DNA of 64,000 bases from Streptomyces spectabilis (lineage in GTDB: Bacteria; Actinomycetota; Actinomycetes; Streptomycetales; Streptomycetaceae), in NCBI RefSeq assembly GCF_008704795.1, contig NZ_CP023690.1:4846501-4910500 (forward strand), in the 5' to 3' direction. This document shows, one piece after another, positions 62,903 to 64,000 of this stretch (positions within the stretch are counted from its first letter, which is position 1; the number at the start of each line of letters is the position of its first letter). The position numbers and the translations under genes are program-made. The notes below the pieces were generated by a model, which ran no database searches, was not told where the DNA came from, and saw nothing but the letters and a program-made list of their open reading frames with translations.

Positions 62903-63283
62903 ATGAAGAATTTCGTAGTCAAGACGATCGCCAACGCGGTGGCCCTCGCCGTCGCGGTCTGGCTGCTCGACAAGATCACGCTCACCGGCGACAGCACGGG
63001 CGAGAAGGCGCTCACGCTGATCGTCGTCGCCCTGCTCTTCGGTCTGGTGAACTTCCTGGTCAAGCCCGTCGTACAGGTGCTCACCTTCCCGCTGTTCATT
63101 CTGACGCTCGGCCTGATCACACTGGTGGTCAACGCCTTGATGCTGCTCCTGACGTCGTGGCTCGCCGACAAACTGGACGTCAGCTTCCACGTCGAGGGCT
63201 TCTGGACCGCGGTGTTCGGTGGCCTGATCATTTCGATCGTCTCCTGGGCGCTGAACGTCGCCCTGCCCGACCACAAGGACTGA
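62903..63283 (+). CDS. Holin-family-type membrane protein (PF04020)
   Basis: A 126-residue membrane protein with four hydrophobic segments. The N-terminus MKNFVVKTIANAVALAVAVWLL and the segment GLVNFLVKPVVQVLTFPLFILTLGL are family signatures. Despite the phage-derived name, such proteins are widespread in chromosomes. The function is unknown. The gene lies 8 bases before ptpA and is likely co-transcribed with it. Confidence 0.85.
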   Translation: MKNFVVKTIANAVALAVAVWLLDKITLTGDSTGEKALTLIVVALLFGLVNFLVKPVVQVLTFPLFILTLGLITLVVNALMLLLTSWLADKLDVSFHVEGFWTAVFGGLIISIVSWALNVALPDHKD

Positions 63284-63291
63284 GCCGCCCC

Positions 63292-63825
63292 ATGGCCTCC
63301 TCCGCCCCGTCGTCCCGTCCCGCCACCGCGCCGTTCAGCGTCTGCTTCGTGTGCACCGGCAACATCTGCCGCTCGCCCATGGCCGAGTCGGTGTTCCGCG
63401 CCCTGGTGCGCGACGCGGACCTCGACGGCCTCGTCCTGGTGGACAGCGCGGGCACCGACGGCTGGCACGAAGGGGACGAGGCCGATCCGCGCACCGTCGC
63501 CGTCCTCGCGTCGGCGGGCTTCGACACCGCGCACGCGGCCCGTCAGTTCCAGGCAGGCTGGTTCGCGCGGCTCGACCTGGTGGTCGCGCTCGACCGCGGC
63601 CACCAGCGCGCCCTGCGCCGTCTGGCACGGACTCCCCAGGACGCCGACAAGGTGCGCCTGCTGCGCTCCTTCGACCCCTCGGCCGTAGCGGCCGGCGACC
63701 TCGACGTCCCGGATCCGTACTACGGGGACTTCGTGGGCTTCGAGGAGTGCCTGAAGATGGTCGAAGCGGCGTGCGAGGGTCTGCTCGACGTCGTACGGGA
63801 CACGGTGGAAGGGCGGCCGGAATGA
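63292..63825 (+). CDS. ptpA: Low-molecular-weight protein tyrosine phosphatase
   Basis: A 177-residue phosphatase. The active-site loop is VCTGNICRS (Cys nucleophile and Arg), and the general acid Asp lies in VPDPYYGDFVGFEE. In S. coelicolor PtpA (SCO3921) affects growth and antibiotic production. The N-terminal 15 residues before the catalytic loop are Ala/Ser/Pro-rich. The start is ATG 63292. Its stop overlaps the next gene's start (ATGA). Confidence 0.93.
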   Translation: MASSAPSSRPATAPFSVCFVCTGNICRSPMAESVFRALVRDADLDGLVLVDSAGTDGWHEGDEADPRTVAVLASAGFDTAHAARQFQAGWFARLDLVVALDRGHQRALRRLARTPQDADKVRLLRSFDPSAVAAGDLDVPDPYYGDFVGFEECLKMVEAACEGLLDVVRDTVEGRPE

Positions 63826-64000
63826 CGGAGTCGGAGCGCATACGGGCAACGGGTGCGGGCCCCGCACGAGCGGTGGGAGCCGACGCCGGCACGGGCCCTT
63901 CAGCGGCCAAGGGCCCCGGCGACGGCACGCGCGCCGTGCGAGCCGGGCTTCCCGAGCCCGTGAAGCACGAGCCGACGCTGCCGGGGCCGGTCTTCGCCGC
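63822..64000 (+). CDS. Cys/Met-metabolism PLP enzyme (cystathionine gamma-lyase-like), 3' end outside
   Basis: The first 59 codons of a gene cut by the right edge. A low-complexity Ala/Gly-rich N-terminal stretch of about 34 residues is followed by GDGTRAVRAGLPEPVKHEPT and LPGPVFAA. That start resembles cystathionine gamma-lyase/synthase enzymes (TRAVRAG is the family's N-terminal motif). The PLP lysine lies outside the window, so the exact type cannot be decided. ATG 63822 overlaps the ptpA stop. Confidence 0.75.
   Translation, partial: MTESERIRATGAGPARAVGADAGTGPSAAKGPGDGTRAVRAGLPEPVKHEPTLPGPVFA

Noticed and set aside
62903..63283. Prophage remnant because of a holin-family protein
   Set aside because: PF04020-type proteins are widespread chromosomal membrane proteins and no other phage gene is near.

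Overview
The window is a GC-rich, gene-dense actinobacterial chromosome segment, almost certainly from the conserved core of a Streptomyces chromosome. It carries the sporulation pair ssgA/ssgR, the S. lividans-type copper-trafficking operon (Sco, PCu(A)C, CopC/CopD fusion, Tat-exported DyP peroxidase), a Rex-controlled cydAB-cydDC cluster, ptpA, and many GTG starts. From memory the gene order matches the S. coelicolor segment running down to ptpA (SCO3921); no search was run. No prophage, insertion sequence, biosynthetic cluster or CRISPR array was seen. Two perfect or near-perfect parS sites and two DnaA-box clusters place it in the oriC-proximal part of the chromosome.

Layout. 1-6 kb: a primase/polymerase-fold gene cut by the left edge, tRNA-Ser(UGA), an HtrA-type protease divergent from a glycerophosphodiesterase, an anti-sigma-type ATPase and a SEC-C protein. 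6-17 kb: a secreted protein, a primase-like protein that has lost its catalytic motifs, a GAF/PP2C-type phosphatase with a degenerate metal site, PepP, an MFS protein with no stop of its own, an AhpD-like/MocR divergent pair, a cupin, and an HxlR regulator divergent from an NmrA-like reductase. 17-25 kb: a second anti-sigma-type ATPase and the copper operon, ending in dtpA. 25-33 kb: pheA, a 0.66 kb spacer with DnaA boxes, serS coupled to a HAD phosphatase, and a four-gene operon of two ABC exporters.

33-44 kb: a tightly coupled operon (M24-fold protein, EphD-like hydrolase/SDR fusion, ferritin-like metal-dependent hydrolase, MerR), a second DnaA-box cluster, kptA, a flavin-dependent oxidoreductase, a second HAD phosphatase, an M23 peptidase and a GAF sensor kinase without a partner. 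44-52 kb: fused cydDC, cydB and cydA behind a Rex operator, then hisC. 52-64 kb: a LacI regulator, a PPP-type phosphatase, a membrane protein, thiC with a TPP riboswitch, a YibE/F protein with a histidine-rich head and collagen-like tail, ssgA and ssgR, a 20-bp tandem repeat array, small membrane and cupin proteins, ptpA, and the first 59 codons of a Cys/Met-metabolism PLP enzyme at the right edge.

Themes. The genes are mostly housekeeping and developmental. Copper handling, the bd oxidase and ssgA are all linked to redox state or sporulation in Streptomyces. The least explained signals are the DnaA-box clusters, a parS site overlapping the cydDC start codon, several phased or tandem repeats in spacers, the catalytically degenerate enzymes, and the overlong MFS frame.
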